Assembly: GCF_024713975.1 (NCBI RefSeq)
Contig: NC_091113.1
Coordinates: 6,832,501 to 6,896,500, forward strand
Direction of reading: 5' to 3'
DNA length: 64,000 bases
Origin: Paralichthys olivaceus
Lineage: Eukaryota > Chordata > Actinopteri > Pleuronectiformes > Paralichthyidae
The position numbers were made by a program, and so were the translations under genes. The notes under the pieces are model-generated. The model worked only from the letters and a program-made list of their open reading frames with translations, was not told the origin of the DNA and did no database searches. Shown in pieces: positions 1 to 20,233 of this stretch (position 1 is the stretch's first letter; each line of letters starts with the position of its first letter).

Positions 1-221
1 TGCTCTTTGCCACGGCAAAGAACAATGGGACACGGAGAGCCCCAGTGATACAAGACCAGGCCAGTTGCCGGCTACTCAGAAGACGAGAAAAAATATGTGC
101 ATCGTCCCCACCGCTGTCATTGCAAGATAGCAGAGGAACACATTAACACATTGTTAAACTTGGTCAATACATTTCAGGACTCAACTGACCAACATATTGG
201 TTCTAGACGTGTGGCAAAAAA

Positions 222-3011
222 ATGAACTTCCTGTCTACTTTTGTGACATTTGAGAACCTCCATGAGGTTCGGAGATTGTGCCACTGGGGACCAGTCATAG
301 CCCTGTCTGTCATTGCTATATGCTCCACCATGGCAATTGTGGACTCCATTATCTGGTACTGGCCCCTGGACACTACAGGAGGAAGCATTAACTTCATCAT
401 GCTCCTCAACTGGACGGTTCTCATCCTCTACAATTACTTCAATGCTATGTTTGTTGGACCTGGAAACATCCCTCTGGGATGGACACCAGTAAGAACAATG
501 CTCTATTACCTTTTTTACCCACGTCTGTTGAAAAAATTGTAAAGAACAGTTCAATACCATGTAATGCAGAGTGAAACCATTTAATATTTGGAAAGTTGCA
601 TCAGATATTTTTGTCATCTGTTCATCCCAAAACAGGAGAATCAACAGGAAACCCAGTACCTACAATACTGCAGAGGGTGCCAGGGGTACAAGGCCCCCAG
701 ATCCCACCACTGTCGCAAGTGTAACAGGTAGTTGTATTTTTTAAGTAATAAAGGGTCTAATCTCACATATGAGATGTACTCTAAGAATATAAGATCACAG
801 AGATGGAGCCATGACCACGAATAGATGAGTTTTCTACAGCAAGAAACTACAGCTGAGTCATGGTTGTGCATCTTCTCCTCCCACAGGTGTGTGATGAAGA
901 TGGACCACCACTGCCCTTGGATCAACAACTGCTGCGGCCACCACAACCATGCCTACTTCACCAGCTTCCTGCTGCTGGCTCCTCTGGGCTGCTCGCACGC
1001 TGCCTTTATCTTTATTATGACCATGTACACGCAGCTATATGAGAGGGTTAGTAGTCTCCTTACCCCACTTAACGTGCTTTTGTCAAGGCAAAGTTACCCG
1101 GTTTATTTTACCAATTGATACAGAAATTGCCAGACACATCAAGATCTGTTATTTGTCCTCACTGCAGATTTCATTTGGCTGGAGCACTGTGAAGATTGAC
1201 ATGAGTGCCGTGCGTCAGTTTCAGCCCCTCATGCCCTTCAGCGTGCCTGCCTTTGCTGCCACACTCTTTGCCTTAGGCTTGGCACTGGGTACCACTATTG
1301 CGGTCGGCATGCTTTTCTTCATACAGGTAAAGGTTGTATTGGTGCTTTTCAAAATTTACACATGCTGAGCTCACTCTGGAAAACACTGATAATGTCATTT
1401 TCTGTCTTTCAAAGAAAAAGAGAAGCAAAATGTTTGGGCTGTATTTTTGACCTATCCTAAATCCCAGAGTTATTTATAAAAGAAAAGTCTTCTCTGGTAA
1501 TCAAAACAGTCTTTCCTTTTCAGATGAAAGTCATCTTTCGAAATAAGACCTCGATCGAGTCGTGGATCGAGGAAAAGGTCAGAATGTCTCAGTGACTTTA
1601 TGTTGACATTTTGTGATGTTAGTTTAATTTAAATTTGCTTACTCAAGAATACTCTAGTGCTTTTTTATCTTCACAGTATTTCAGGATTATATTTTGTCAA
1701 AGTTCTTTAAATCAAAAGTGTCATCTGTGACCACCCAGGTTTCAGAATCATCTGTTAGTACAATGTGGTTCACCGAGTACTGAAACATGACACCACCACA
1801 CCCACCTGATCCCATTCATTATATATTTTCCACTAGGCCAAAGACAGAATACAGCACTACCAAACAGGGGAGGAGTTCATCTTCCCCTACGACCTCGGCA
1901 GCCGCTGGCTGAACTTCAAGCAAGTGTTCACATGGTCAGGGACGCCCAAGGGGGACGGCATTGAATGGCCAGTCCATCCCAAGTGTCACCAGCACACCTT
2001 AACTGTAGGTTTGGGTTTTTGTTTTGTCTTTTACTCCCCTCATTTGATAGTGGAATGTATTTTATGTAAATGATAAGTTATGATAAATCTGTAGAAATCG
2101 CTCTGCTTTTAGACCAGTATCCACTGTGAGTAGTCAGACCCTGCTTTACATTTCATGATAAGCAGTGAGATAAAAGTTGCATTGTTGATTAATTGTGTTC
2201 TTCCCTTCTGAACAGATTGAGCAACTGAAGCAGAAAGCTGATAAACGAGTAAGAAGTGTAAGTACCTGCCAGATCTGTATTGTGACACCCATGTGGGGTT
2301 GAGTTACAGAAAGCACAGACACACAAAGAGTAGGATTTAGACTGGAATGGCAAGACTCTACTTGACTTTTACCTCCCCATTTGTGTCATTTAATAAGAAC
2401 CTGTGCCATGCAAGTATGACCAGTTTTTAGTGCATGACTCATAAACACACATCCTGTATTGATCTTGTATGAGTTTAGTGTTTGAGCTGTAGAATAACCA
2501 CACATCCTGTATGACTCGGCCAGCAGGTCCAGTACCAGGCAGTGGAGCACTACAACGGAGCTTGCTGCCCTCTCAGCAAGGGTCTCCAAACATTTTTCAG
2601 AACCCCCTGCACCGAGGAGCCCAGGATCCCGCTCCGCAAGGGGGACACCATCCTAGCCACCCGCGGCACCAAGTAAGTTCATTCATTCATTCACCAAAAC
2701 TATTGTTTTTGCCTCTGTGAATTCTCTGCTTACATTTGTTTTAATTCTCTGTAGGTGGTGGATGTATGGAGACAAGGTTTTGAATGAGGAGCAAATGAGA
2801 GGTAAAAATGACTGTGGGATTTACAAATGCTTTTGCTCTTGTTTGATTAATGTTTTTAAATTCACACTTAAAACTAAAAATGGCCATTTCTTTCTGTTTT
2901 GTCGTTCCAGGGGGGGAGCGTGTAAGGGGATGGTTTCCAAGGCGATGTGTGGAGAAGTGCCATTATGACACAGCTGCCAGCGATAGCACCAGCGAAAAGA
3001 AAGTAAATTAA
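222..3011 (+). CDS. zdhhc6: Palmitoyltransferase ZDHHC6 (complete, 10 coding exons)
   Basis: DHHC-family S-acyltransferase of the ER membrane, which attaches palmitate to cysteines of ER client proteins. Coding exons: 222-488, 636-727, 887-1046, 1168-1326, 1524-1577, 1837-2004, 2216-2257, 2527-2672, 2755-2801, 2911-3011. Together they give about 411 residues (human about 413). Visible features: four hydrophobic segments (about residues 24-46, 57-77, 146-170, 201-226), the zinc-binding Cys-rich domain and the catalytic DHHC at residues 126-129 within [14 protein letters not shown], then a C-terminal region matching the SH3-like domain of human ZDHHC6. The protein ends in EKKVN, a KKXX-type ER-retrieval signal equivalent to KKNR in human. 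The start is the first ATG of the conserved N-terminus. A 3' splice site at 176-177 suggests a noncoding exon upstream, outside or at the edge of the window. An alternative last exon is listed separately. Symbol is secure. Confidence 0.95.
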
Positions 3012-3196
3012 TGTATTTCAACTGGCTTTATGTAGAGCAGGGGAGTTCAACTGAACAGAAGGCGTCCGTCTGTATTCATAAGCACGCATCCACTGAAGAT
3101 GTCATGCCTGAAGCTGCAGGCTCACCATCAAGAATTGCATAGTTTGATTTAAAATTTCTCCCACATTTCAAGACCAACTTTCATTTTTTTTTTAAG

Positions 3197-3301
3197 GTTC
3201 ATCGTTCCCTAAATCTTACCGAGCACTTTGCTATCAATTCACATCTTAAACAGAAGGACTCGTCCCCCAGGGTTCAGTTTGACTCCTCTGACCAAAAGTG
3301 A
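3197..3301 (+). other. zdhhc6: Candidate alternative terminal coding exon of zdhhc6
   Basis: The last common zdhhc6 exon can be read through to a stop at 3009-3011, or it can splice at a GTAAAT donor at 3003. A pyrimidine-rich tract followed by AAG gives an acceptor at 3194-3196. The following sequence stays open in the matching phase for 34 codons, to TGA at 3299-3301. Using this exon would replace the terminal VN with a 34-residue hydrophilic tail and remove the KKXX motif. Seen: donor, acceptor and frame. Inferred: that the exon is used. If not, this is 3' UTR. Confidence 0.45.
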
Positions 3302-3542
3302 AACCCAGCAAGAGTCTTAATTTCCAATAATTGCCACCAGGCTTTAATGTGACTTCATTGTGGTGACTTTTTACTTGAATATGTTGTGTTTACTGGTTGA
3401 TGTCCTTTTTTGCTATATATGCAAATGCCTCTGCCCAGCTAACCCCAGGGCTCCGTCATGCAACTCTTTCTACAGTATGGAGATAACACGGAATTTCTTT
3501 TTATTATTTTTGTAAAAACGAAATGTCGGCCTCAAAGTATAA

Positions 3543-3548
3543 ATTAAA
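3543..3548 (+). promoter_or_regulatory. Candidate poly(A) signal (ATTAAA) for zdhhc6
   Basis: ATTAAA lies about 530 bases after the zdhhc6 stop, followed by an A-rich and then a T/GT-rich stretch. This fits a cleavage site before the coasy promoter. The stretch 3012-3542 is otherwise 3' UTR-like. Confidence 0.45.
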
Positions 3549-4130
3549 AAAAGAAACGTTCAAGAGTTGTTGTTTTTTGTCTCTTATAATAACAGGTAGA
3601 AAGTAATTTATTTATGTTGGGGCTTGTTACCAAATATTTGCACAACATGAGTCATAATTATTATGCATCCATTGAACTTCGTGCACACACCCTGAGGATA
3701 TCAAACTGGAACTTAACAAGTTGCTTGGTTTTTATACAAGTTTTTCTCTTTGGTTTTTCTGTTTGAATTCCAATGTTATCTTTTATAATCAAGCTTTTTT
3801 ACAAGGTGTCTCTTAACTAAATATCTTATTGCATTAACCTTTATTCGTGTTTCGGTGTCTGTTACTATGATTTCTCTGCATATTTATTTGTATTACACGC
3901 AATATATGTATATTTTTAGAATATACAACCACTAGTGATGTATTTGACATATGTATTGTTTTTGATTGAACATGTGTGTGTTGTTTGTGTGTTCACGGGC
4001 TGTGAATGAGGACAGAGTGCAAACTATAACCCCTAACCCCCCACCCTGATATGTGTGACACAACCACACGTCACACAGATTTCAGCCAATCGGGGTGCAG
4101 GGGAGACTGAGACCACCCAGTGTAGTTGAT
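3549..4130. other. Intergenic spacer between zdhhc6 and coasy
   Basis: AT-rich sequence with no open frame of note and no repeat I recognise. It becomes GC-richer toward its right end, where the coasy promoter begins. Confidence 0.6.
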
Positions 4131-4294
4131 GTGTGAGTGTCTTCCACCAGGGTCCGTGTGGACATTCTGTCGGTGGTGGACGGAAGTAACCTCGCTGTAG
4201 ATCAGCCGGAGCTCGGTCCTCTGTCGGGACAGATCTGCGTCTCTACGACACGATTCATCCGCGAGTCACGTCGCCGCAGCTCCGCTCGACACGG
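4131..4294 (+). promoter_or_regulatory. coasy: coasy promoter and noncoding first exon
   Basis: A CpG-rich patch in AT-rich surroundings, with an ETS-like GGAAGT near 4182. It ends in a strong splice donor (ACGG|GTGAGC) at 4294/4295. The next acceptor is at 5657-5658, just upstream of the coasy start codon, so this is read as the 5' UTR exon. The transcription start is not determined. The roughly 1.36-kb intron 4295-5658 holds a fragment of repeat family R1 and nothing coding that I can see. Confidence 0.6.
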
Positions 4295-5494
4295 GTGAGC
4301 TCGTGCTGACCTGCAGGGGGTTCTTTACCTCCGCGATCGGAACCAGACAACGAGCGAACTCCGACTTTGCAGGATCCGGAACAAGACCATCCACTCCAGC
4401 TCCTCTCCATCGTGCATGTCCGCTTTAAACTTAAGGTTGTTTTTTTTTTTGTACAGGCAGTTGTGCTACATAGCTAGCTAGCTAGTCGCGACTTTGCTGA
4501 CACTCTTGTGTTCACCTCGGGTCACATTGCTAGCGGCTATTGTAAACATAGCATGACTGTGTAGGCTGCAAGAAGTCATGTTAGCTTCCATGCTAAAGTC
4601 TTTCCTGCTAATGACACTTGGTATAAACATGGACTTCTCGCTTCTGATTGGTCAACGACTGGTTAAGATTCGGGTTTGTCCAATCGGATTGCTTGTTGGC
4701 GGGATGAGGAAAGAGGAAGTACCTTCTTTTTTTCCAATTGAACTTATATTAAAACGTATCATAATATAATTTAATGTAATATGATACAACTCAGACAGGT
4801 TATACTTAAAATCAAACATAACACAACGTCGACAAGTCTGAGCCATGTTGAACAACAGGAAATATTATAAAACATTATTCACAAAAAAGAGAAAACAAAT
4901 CATAAAGAAAAGTGATAAACACACGTGGTCAACGTGGAGTTAAAGTGCATAGGTTCTAGATTGTGCGTTTTTAAATTTCATGTATTTAGTCCGGAAAGAC
5001 AGGGGTTGTTTTTAAGAAACATTTGTGTAAGAAATACTGAAATAGTTCAATCTTGTCCCAGACTGAGAATTCCCCCGCTCCATTCAGGAATTTAAAAAAG
5101 AACTCCTGCTAAACACTGACACAAAGAACTATATCGTCCCTTATTATTGACTTATCATTGTAACAATGTAAAGTATGAGGACACATTTTTTAAATAGGAG
5201 TGCTGTTGTCAGTGATAGTGAATCATTCCATTGTTGTGACCCAGAGATGCACTGCAAGGTCTGTTGACTATGTTATCTCTGATTCCTAGTGTAGAGCCTC
5301 TGAGCTTGTCAGTAACTACAATACCAATGTGTAGCATGTCAGCAATACAAGTATATACAATATAAAAGAAGTCTAAAATAAAGTGTATTCATGAAAATAT
5401 AATTTAAAAATGTGTGAATCACTTGAACATTGTGATGAGAACTACCTTAAATAACAAAAAGTTGTATTTGACATGAATTTAGACTTTTTAGTTT

Positions 5495-5585
5495 GGTCCG
5501 TGTCCCATCCGCCAACATGGAGGAGACAGTTTGTAACATGTACTGTAGCTGTCATGTCATCCTTCTTTATACAGCCTATGATTAA
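5495..5585. repeat. Repeat family R1, fragment in coasy intron 1
   Basis: Resembles one end of a dispersed element present elsewhere in this window (near 22.9 kb, 25.8 kb and 31.8-32.2 kb), including the terminal stretch like TTTATACAGCCTATG. The family assignment is from memory of teleost genomes plus the internal copies. Confidence 0.45.
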
Positions 5586-5732
5586 AACACTCGCCCAAAC
5601 CTAAGCTAAATATAACAGAATGTACATATTGTTTAACTTTTTCTTTCTTCCTCGTCAGTGTTTTCCATCCTCTAACGGAAACCTCTCAGATACTGTGACG
5701 GCCGTGAGTTCCCTGTGTTCTTCGCCAGTAAC

Positions 5733-8700
5733 ATGTCCATGTTCAGCACGGGCATCCTTGTGCTGACTTCTCCTCTCCACACTCTACCCCTGCGAATCGC
5801 TCCAGTGCTCAGTTCAGCCGCTCAGCTCGTAGAGCGCACGCTGTACGTCCACCTCCACCCCGGGCTCAACTTGGGAAGTGGAAGTCAGCAGCGACCTGTT
5901 TTCATCCCACCATTGGTGGACCTGTCGACGGTCATTACCCGCCTTTACAGCAATGCAGCAGATATATGCGGGCACCTGGATATTCGGGTGTTGCTGACCA
6001 ATGTCCGCGGTCAGTCCGCCGGTGCTCCAAATTGCCCCTTCCCCACCCCACAGCCTCTGTCTCACTCCCCAGACGTGGTGCTCACAGACTTTCCCCTGCA
6101 GGACCCAGGTCAGTCGCATCAGGTCACCCAGTGTCTGCAGAAGTACACTGGCCACTGCTACGTCTGTAGCCCCAGTCTGCCCTCGGTGCTGCTTCATCCA
6201 CAGCTGATGAAGCTGCAGGAGAACGTGGAAGGTGTGAAAGAGCCAGAAGGAAAAGCAGAACCTTTGGAAACGTATGCTGATGTGGTGGTAGGGGGGACGT
6301 TTGACCGGCTCCATGGGGCCCACAAGACGCTGCTCAACATCTCATGCCTACTCGCCAACAGAAGGTTCCTTATTGGTGTGTGTGACCAAGCAATGCTGAA
6401 AAGTGAGTAGTTCATTGTCGGTATTCCCATTTAGAACTGCACATTCATGTAAACTCTCAGCGATCTCATATTTTGATGATCTATGAAAACAACAATCACA
6501 AGGCAGCCTCGCCTTCGTTATCCTTTTCTTCCCGTTCTCAGGAAAAGTGCTGAAGGAGCTGATTGAGCCCTACTCTCTGCGGGTTCAGATACTGCAGGAG
6601 TTCCTGCAAGACATCAAACCATCGCTGGAGGTGGAGATCGTGCCCCTCGACGACCCCTTTGGAGTGTCTGTGGTCGACCCCCTGTTGCAGTGCATTGTGG
6701 TTAGCGAGGAGACGAAAAAAGGAGGCGAGGCTGTAAACAAGAAACGCATTGAAAATGTAAGTTAAAAAAGGAGATTTAAACATTGCATAATATGTTCAGC
6801 ATTTTGGTTCAAATCCAAGGCCACAGTTACACCTTTAAATAACCAAACATTTCATTTACACATTGAACTACAGCACCTTGTTTTACTTCATAAAAGATAT
6901 GAAGTCATCACTCAAATTGCTGTTTTGAAAGACACTTAGATTTACTCTGAAAATAGAAAAAAGTTGTATTGTGGCTTACTGTATAAAAGAACACTTAGAT
7001 GTTTATATTGTGATTAAATTTAGGTGAGCCTAGCCACCGTATTGGCACATATTTGATGTTTTATGTTCTGTAAACCAGGGACTTCCAGCTCTTGTTCTTC
7101 ACGAGATCCAGTTGCTGAAAGACGCCCACCACACTGAGACGGAGGAGGAGAAGATCAGCTCCTCTAGTCTACGCTCTCGACTCCTGGGCACTCTCCTTAC
7201 TCCGCCTAAAGTAGGTCCTGTTTAAAAAATGTTGACAGTGCAGGTTAATGGATACCAGCATTGGTTAAATGTTCAGTGAATCACAAGAAAAGCAAAGGGC
7301 CAGTAAAACACATTTAATTTTCATTATCTCACTGAGGAAACAAGGGTCAAACAGACTTTAATGTTTGACTGTTCTGAAAGGAGCTGTCTCCTCCAGGTGA
7401 AAAAGTAACAGCTTTTCTTTTCAGCACATGACAAAGTACAGTCTCTTTTTTTTACTCTGAAACAAGTGGAAACTGAAATATCATGTATACGAGATTTGCC
7501 ATCTTTCTGTTGGATGGTTTTGTTATTAAAACACATTTAGAGAAGGGACAAATACAAATGTACAGGTTTGCAGCTTCTTTGATTATTGATGGCCTCTTGT
7601 GCGTCCCCTGCTTCCTGCGTGCCAGGACACATCCCATCTCCCTCCCCTCCCATATGTGATCGGCCTGACGGGAGGCAGCGGCAGCGGGAAGAGCTCCATC
7701 GCCAGGAGGCTGGAGGCTCTGGGTGCCGTCCGGATTGACTGCGACAAAATGGGCCACGCGGTGTATCAGCCGGGTGCAGCAGCTTATCACAGGGTGCTGG
7801 AAGAATTTGGTTCAGGTGAGAAAACACCCTTGGTTGGACTGTGGTTATTTTGTGATACCTCACACACACACATTGATCAGCAATAGATGATAATACATAT
7901 TTGCATCATTTTTGTTAATGTTACTATGTGAAATCTCATGCATCTCCACACAAAGACGAGTTTGTTTTTTTTCTTTTGTAGATATTCTGAATAAAGACCA
8001 AACCATAAACAGACGCACACTAGGAAAGAAAGTTTTTGGAAATCAGGTAATTCGACAAATATAAATAATATGTCTGTATGTTTAAAATAAAGTTAGTAGT
8101 GTAGTTACACTACATCGCTGTGCATCAACAATTTACCAAAGATTCTGTTTTCCATGCAGGAGCGGTTAAAAGCCCTGACAAATATTGTGTGGCCGGAGAT
8201 AGCACGTCTGGTGAAGAAGACAATCAGCCAAGCCAGAGAGGAAGGTAATGTAGGAACTTAAATTTATTCATCTTAGTACTGAAGGACTGTGTTTTGGTAA
8301 ACATGGTGGGATAGGTTGTTGGGTTTAGCATAAAGTATAAATAGACTATCCCCTTTCACAATCCCCTTCACTTAAAGCTAATGCACTGGTCGCATTGACA
8401 CATACACAGTTAAAAAATGAACTGTGCTTTCCCTTTGTATTCGTAGAGATTTGCTCGTGCTCATGTAAACCTTTGCTCTCTGCAGGTAAACAAGTGTGCG
8501 TGGTGGACGCAGCAGTTCTCCTGGAGGCTGGCTGGACAGACATGGTCCATGAGGTCTGGGTCACCGTCATCCCAGAGGACGAGGTAACGCATTGTCTGAT
8601 GGGACAGAGATGGAGCCTGAGTGACTGTAGATGTGTACCTGCGAAATCAGGATTCCTCACAGAGAGCAGGATGCAGAAAAATAACCGTTTCTCAATAATG

Positions 8701-9168
8701 GGGGGTAAAGAGGCTTTTAAAGAGTCGGTAGAAAAATGTCGGGTTTTTTTTTTTGATACTGTACCTGGGGGGTGCCTTCCCCAGAGATTAAACACTCAGT
8801 GACCTTTAAAAAATAAAAACCAGACACTCCTGGTTAACCTCATCGACCTGCCTGCCTCTTGATTCCCCTCCTCTCAGGCGGTGTTGAGAATAACAGAACG
8901 AGACGGTGTGGCCGCAGAAGACGCCGTGCGCCGACTGAACAGCCAGTGGTCTAACGCCAAACAAGTGGAACATGCTAACGTGGTGCTCAGCACGCTGTGG
9001 GAACCAGAGGTCACGCAGAAACAGGTCGGTGTAGGGTCCACGTAGCTGCATGACATTTAACGATTTGAATCTTGTGTATTTTTGGGTGATTTTCTTTTAC
9101 TGACTTATTTTAAAAAGGTGTTGAAAGCTTGGAGACTTCTTCAGAAGAGAATCCAGCAGAGACAGTAG
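5733..9168 (+). CDS. coasy: Bifunctional coenzyme A synthase (PPAT + DPCK), complete
   Basis: Catalyses the last two steps of CoA biosynthesis: 4'-phosphopantetheine adenylylation, then phosphorylation of dephospho-CoA. In mammals it is associated with mitochondria. Coding exons: 5733-6402, 6542-6756, 7079-7210, 7626-7815, 7982-8046, 8160-8244, 8486-8583, 8878-9024, 9118-9168. They give about 550 residues (human 564). Seen: a nucleotidyltransferase motif [11 protein letters not shown] at residues 187-197 (the T/HxGH-type site of the PPAT domain), and a P-loop GGSGSGKS at about 355-362 opening the dephospho-CoA kinase domain. Conserved blocks [13 protein letters not shown] and VVLSTLWEP follow. 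The start is the ATG aligned with the human start; a second in-frame ATG lies two codons later. Stop TAG at 9166-9168. It is in tandem with zdhhc6 upstream and convergent with the MLCK gene downstream. Symbol is secure. Confidence 0.95.
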
Positions 9169-10950
9169 GAGCATGCGTGGGTCCCTACGTCGTCCTAACC
9201 GTGACCCGTGCGTGTGAGCGAACGTCAGGCCCGGCCACACTTACACAGAAATGACTGATCCACATGAGGAAACTTTGCCTTAGAAAGAAGAGAGAACGGC
9301 CACGGTGCCTTTGCAGTGATCCCAGCATGCGTCCTCACATCTCTGACCAAGACTCATCGACTTCCCACAGGTTTTTAAAGATGTTTTTGCTGAATGATGG
9401 AAAGAACTGACCTCGTGGCTGCCTTTAAACAGATACTGTTGTTTGTAAATGTCGGTTCCAACATTCAGTCCTAAATCGTTCAAGACCAAACTTTTCTGCA
9501 AAGCCAGTATTTTAATCAGCTGACGACACTTTACACACTCTGTCCTCTTTTCATGGCGTCTATAACTAATATGAATGTAGCTTAGAAAAGAAACTAACAG
9601 TAAGGGAAAGGGAAAATGAACTGATGCATCTTTTTGGTTTCATAGTTTGAGAAATGGTTAATTAAATTTTTAGTATATAATGATTTAATAAAAAACATGT
9701 GCGATAGATTGATAATATTACAGAATATTTTACTAAGATAATCTTAGTTTTCATGCGGAATGCAGGTAAACACACTGGGCACTGGAGACAATACAAATTT
9801 ACGTAAATCAAGCTCAGCCACTTGAATATGGAAATCCCCACGCTGCAGCAAGTCAGTGAATGTGGCCAGTAGACGAAACAGATGACTCAGTCGTGTCTCA
9901 ATCGAATCTGCAGAAAATCGGTTAATTGCAATCCAGGAAAAAGCACGGGGTACCAGCCGGGCCAGTAGTCCCATGACCAACCTTCTACTTCCAGATCATC
10001 CGAGTATTTGTGTCTACGCAGCGGCCGCAGAGTAAATCCCAAAGTCGTGATGTGTTTGGCTTATGGTGGCTTTACTGTTGCAATACATAACAGTAATATA
10101 CTGCTTCTTCAGTATTAAAGGCTTCTTCAATGTGCCGGATTGGTCTAAATAGTGATTGTTAGTGATGTTTTGTCTTTTAATTTCATTGTCTTGCATGTAA
10201 GCTGCAAACTCAGAGGATTGCTTTATAAAATGGAATAAGCAGAATAATAAATCACATGTTTAAGCCACGAGTGAGTCTGTGAGTTTTCTAATCCGTTTTA
10301 TATGTGATGTTGAAGTTTATTCAAACCTCTGTGTTCTTTTGTCAAATAACATGGACAGTTTTATGTGGTTTAGGTCAAGAAAGAACCCTTTAACTTGTGG
10401 TGTGGATCTGGTCATTTCTTTTCCCCCACTTTAACATTGTGAGAGGTTTTTTTCTACGTTTTTAATAAAATTCAAAATGTTGCTGATCTCGTGAATTTAA
10501 ATTTGGTTTCTTAAAGGAACAGTGTGCACTCTGAATGCCCTTCTAGTGTTACATAAAATAAAAAAAACAGTCATTTTTAAATTTAATTTCTATTATAAGT
10601 AAGTCATTCACCTCAGAACAATATTTAAATGTGCAAAATGTACAATTTTCACGTGACTCGCCGTCTGAGCAGAGTGAAGCTCAGTAGCGTGATGTGACCT
10701 CAATAATTCAAAACCCTGTGCACTGGTGACTGAACATGTCAAATGGAAGGAAGCAGGCTTAGAAAGTGCACGAGTAACTGGTGTCGTGTGAAACAAAGGA
10801 CTCTGGGTAATGCATGTCCAAATCTCATTAATCCCTATTGAGGGAGCAGCAACGTAGTCCTGAAATTACGAATGCAGCCGAAGTCCAGAAGTTCTCTAAA
10901 CATTCGAATCTCTTCGGTCACTGATGTGGATCCTGCAGTTTGCTTGTCAG
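9169..10950. other. Convergent intergenic region between coasy and the MLCK paralogue
   Basis: Contains the 3' UTR of coasy on the left and that of the minus-strand kinase on the right. A minus-strand poly(A) signal candidate (TTTATT on the plus strand) lies at 10316-10321. A 78-codon open frame on the minus strand (9744-9980) is unassigned. Near 10515 a stretch like TTAAAGGAACAGTGTG matches the end of repeat family R3 (also near 34.6 and 48.4 kb). Nothing else recognised. Confidence 0.5.
9687..9692 (+). promoter_or_regulatory. Candidate coasy poly(A) signal (AATAAA)
   Basis: First canonical AATAAA found after the coasy stop, about 520 bases downstream. A second AATAAA at 10246-10251 could serve a longer 3' UTR that would approach the 3' end of the convergent kinase gene. 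Confidence 0.4.
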
Positions 10951-18595
<7,645 letters not shown>

Positions 18596-20233
18596 CCTGG
18601 GGCAGAAGTGATGAACAGACAAGGCATGTGTTTCACTACTTCTCACTCAGACCACCCCCTCCTTCTGTTGATTGTGGTTTCCTTTCACACTGCATGTAAG
18701 TAGAGGGTGAAGCAAATGTGTTGCATTGCTCGGCCCGTCTCTGTTCACACATCCTCTCAGATGCAAACAGGAGGAGCCTCTGCTTTCAGACGGCCCCTGG
18801 AATCACTACCCACTCTCAGGCCCACAGTTCACGAGAAAAAAGAAGGATTTTATCAGAAAGGCCAATGGAAAACACACATGTTCAGCCCCACTGTTCCTCT
18901 GGACTGAGAACAGAGAGGGAGACTCACATGTGGTCGAAAACAAGAGAGATATTAAGCAAGAGGAGGAAACGTGTGGGAGGCTAAAGAGAATCAAAACACA
19001 TTAAAGAATAGAAAACATTTTTTACCTGAAGCCCCTCCTCGTGAAGATTCTTTCCCCTCTCAGAATACAATCACAGTTTCCCTCTGTCTACTTCTTTTCA
19101 GCATTTTGTTCTGTGAAAACACTTTTTTCCTGTAAGCACTCGGCATACTGCAGGTCGAGCCTCTCTGCAGTCACCTCAGGAATCAAGAAGAGCCAGTAGG
19201 GCAGCTTTTCCTGTGAGTGTTTACTCTGCGGCGCGACACACAACAAGTACATGGAGACGATAGAAGCAACTATTTTAAACCGTGGATATTCGGGGTGGTG
19301 TTTCTTTTGAATGAAAGTGGAGAAGTGGGACCATGTGACCACAAACAGAGACGCTCCACCTGTAAACAAGAAACTTTATATCCTATTGATATGGAAATGG
19401 ATACAGCTACTGTCTGGGTGTGTCTCCAAGCTGTGCTTTCATTTAGCTTTTGTTGTGTGGTTTTTATCTTATCCATATTCAAAGCCGATGAAGATTCACC
19501 AATTATCTGAAACCATCTCATTCTCTTACTTGACGTGGAGCACCTGAAGAAAAGATTTAGTCTCTATGATCATTTTCCTAAATGTTAATCGATTTTTATT
19601 ATTACTGACTGCTGATTTAACATTTCATGACTGATACATTTGTCAGTGATTTCTTACAAAGACAAACACCAAATACCACAACGCCAATAATGAGTTCATA
19701 ATATTTAATTTCTAAATGGTACCCTCAAGTAAATGAGTGCTTTTGCTGTGGTTTCAAATGCACACGTTTCACTCGTGTCAGTTCAAGAATGTAGGAAAAC
19801 TATTAGGCTACAGGGGCTGGTATGTATAAGTAGAACCATATGTGTGGGAGGCACATCATTTACTTTAGACTACAAACATGCCTCCTGGTACTAGAAGCAC
19901 ACTGATTGATGGAGCAGACATGGACGAGAGCTTAACTCTTTACTGATGGACAGACTCACGCTATCCCACGTCTGATGTTATGTCATTTTATGTCACAAAT
20001 GTGAAAACAAACAGACACACAAGCATCTGGTTTTTTTTTTTGGTCTTAATTACTTTTGTTCCCAAATGTGTGTTTTGTGTGAACAGGATTTGATGGTTTA
20101 TTTTCTTTAATGGAAGATTTATAGTTTGGACATGTGAAAAGATAAATCAAAGTACATCAAAGCACCCATGAGACATCACCCATGGAAGAGTTTGGCTGAT
20201 CACTGAGAGCTTTGGCACAGCCTCCTGAAAGAG

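Noticed and set aside
174-644. 156-codon open frame antisense to zdhhc6 exon 1
   Set aside because: It is the reverse-strand shadow of the conserved zdhhc6 coding exon and has no family resemblance.
5814-6323. Long antisense frame over the large coasy exon
   Set aside because: Shadow of a strongly conserved GC-rich exon; the plus-strand frame encodes the PPAT domain.
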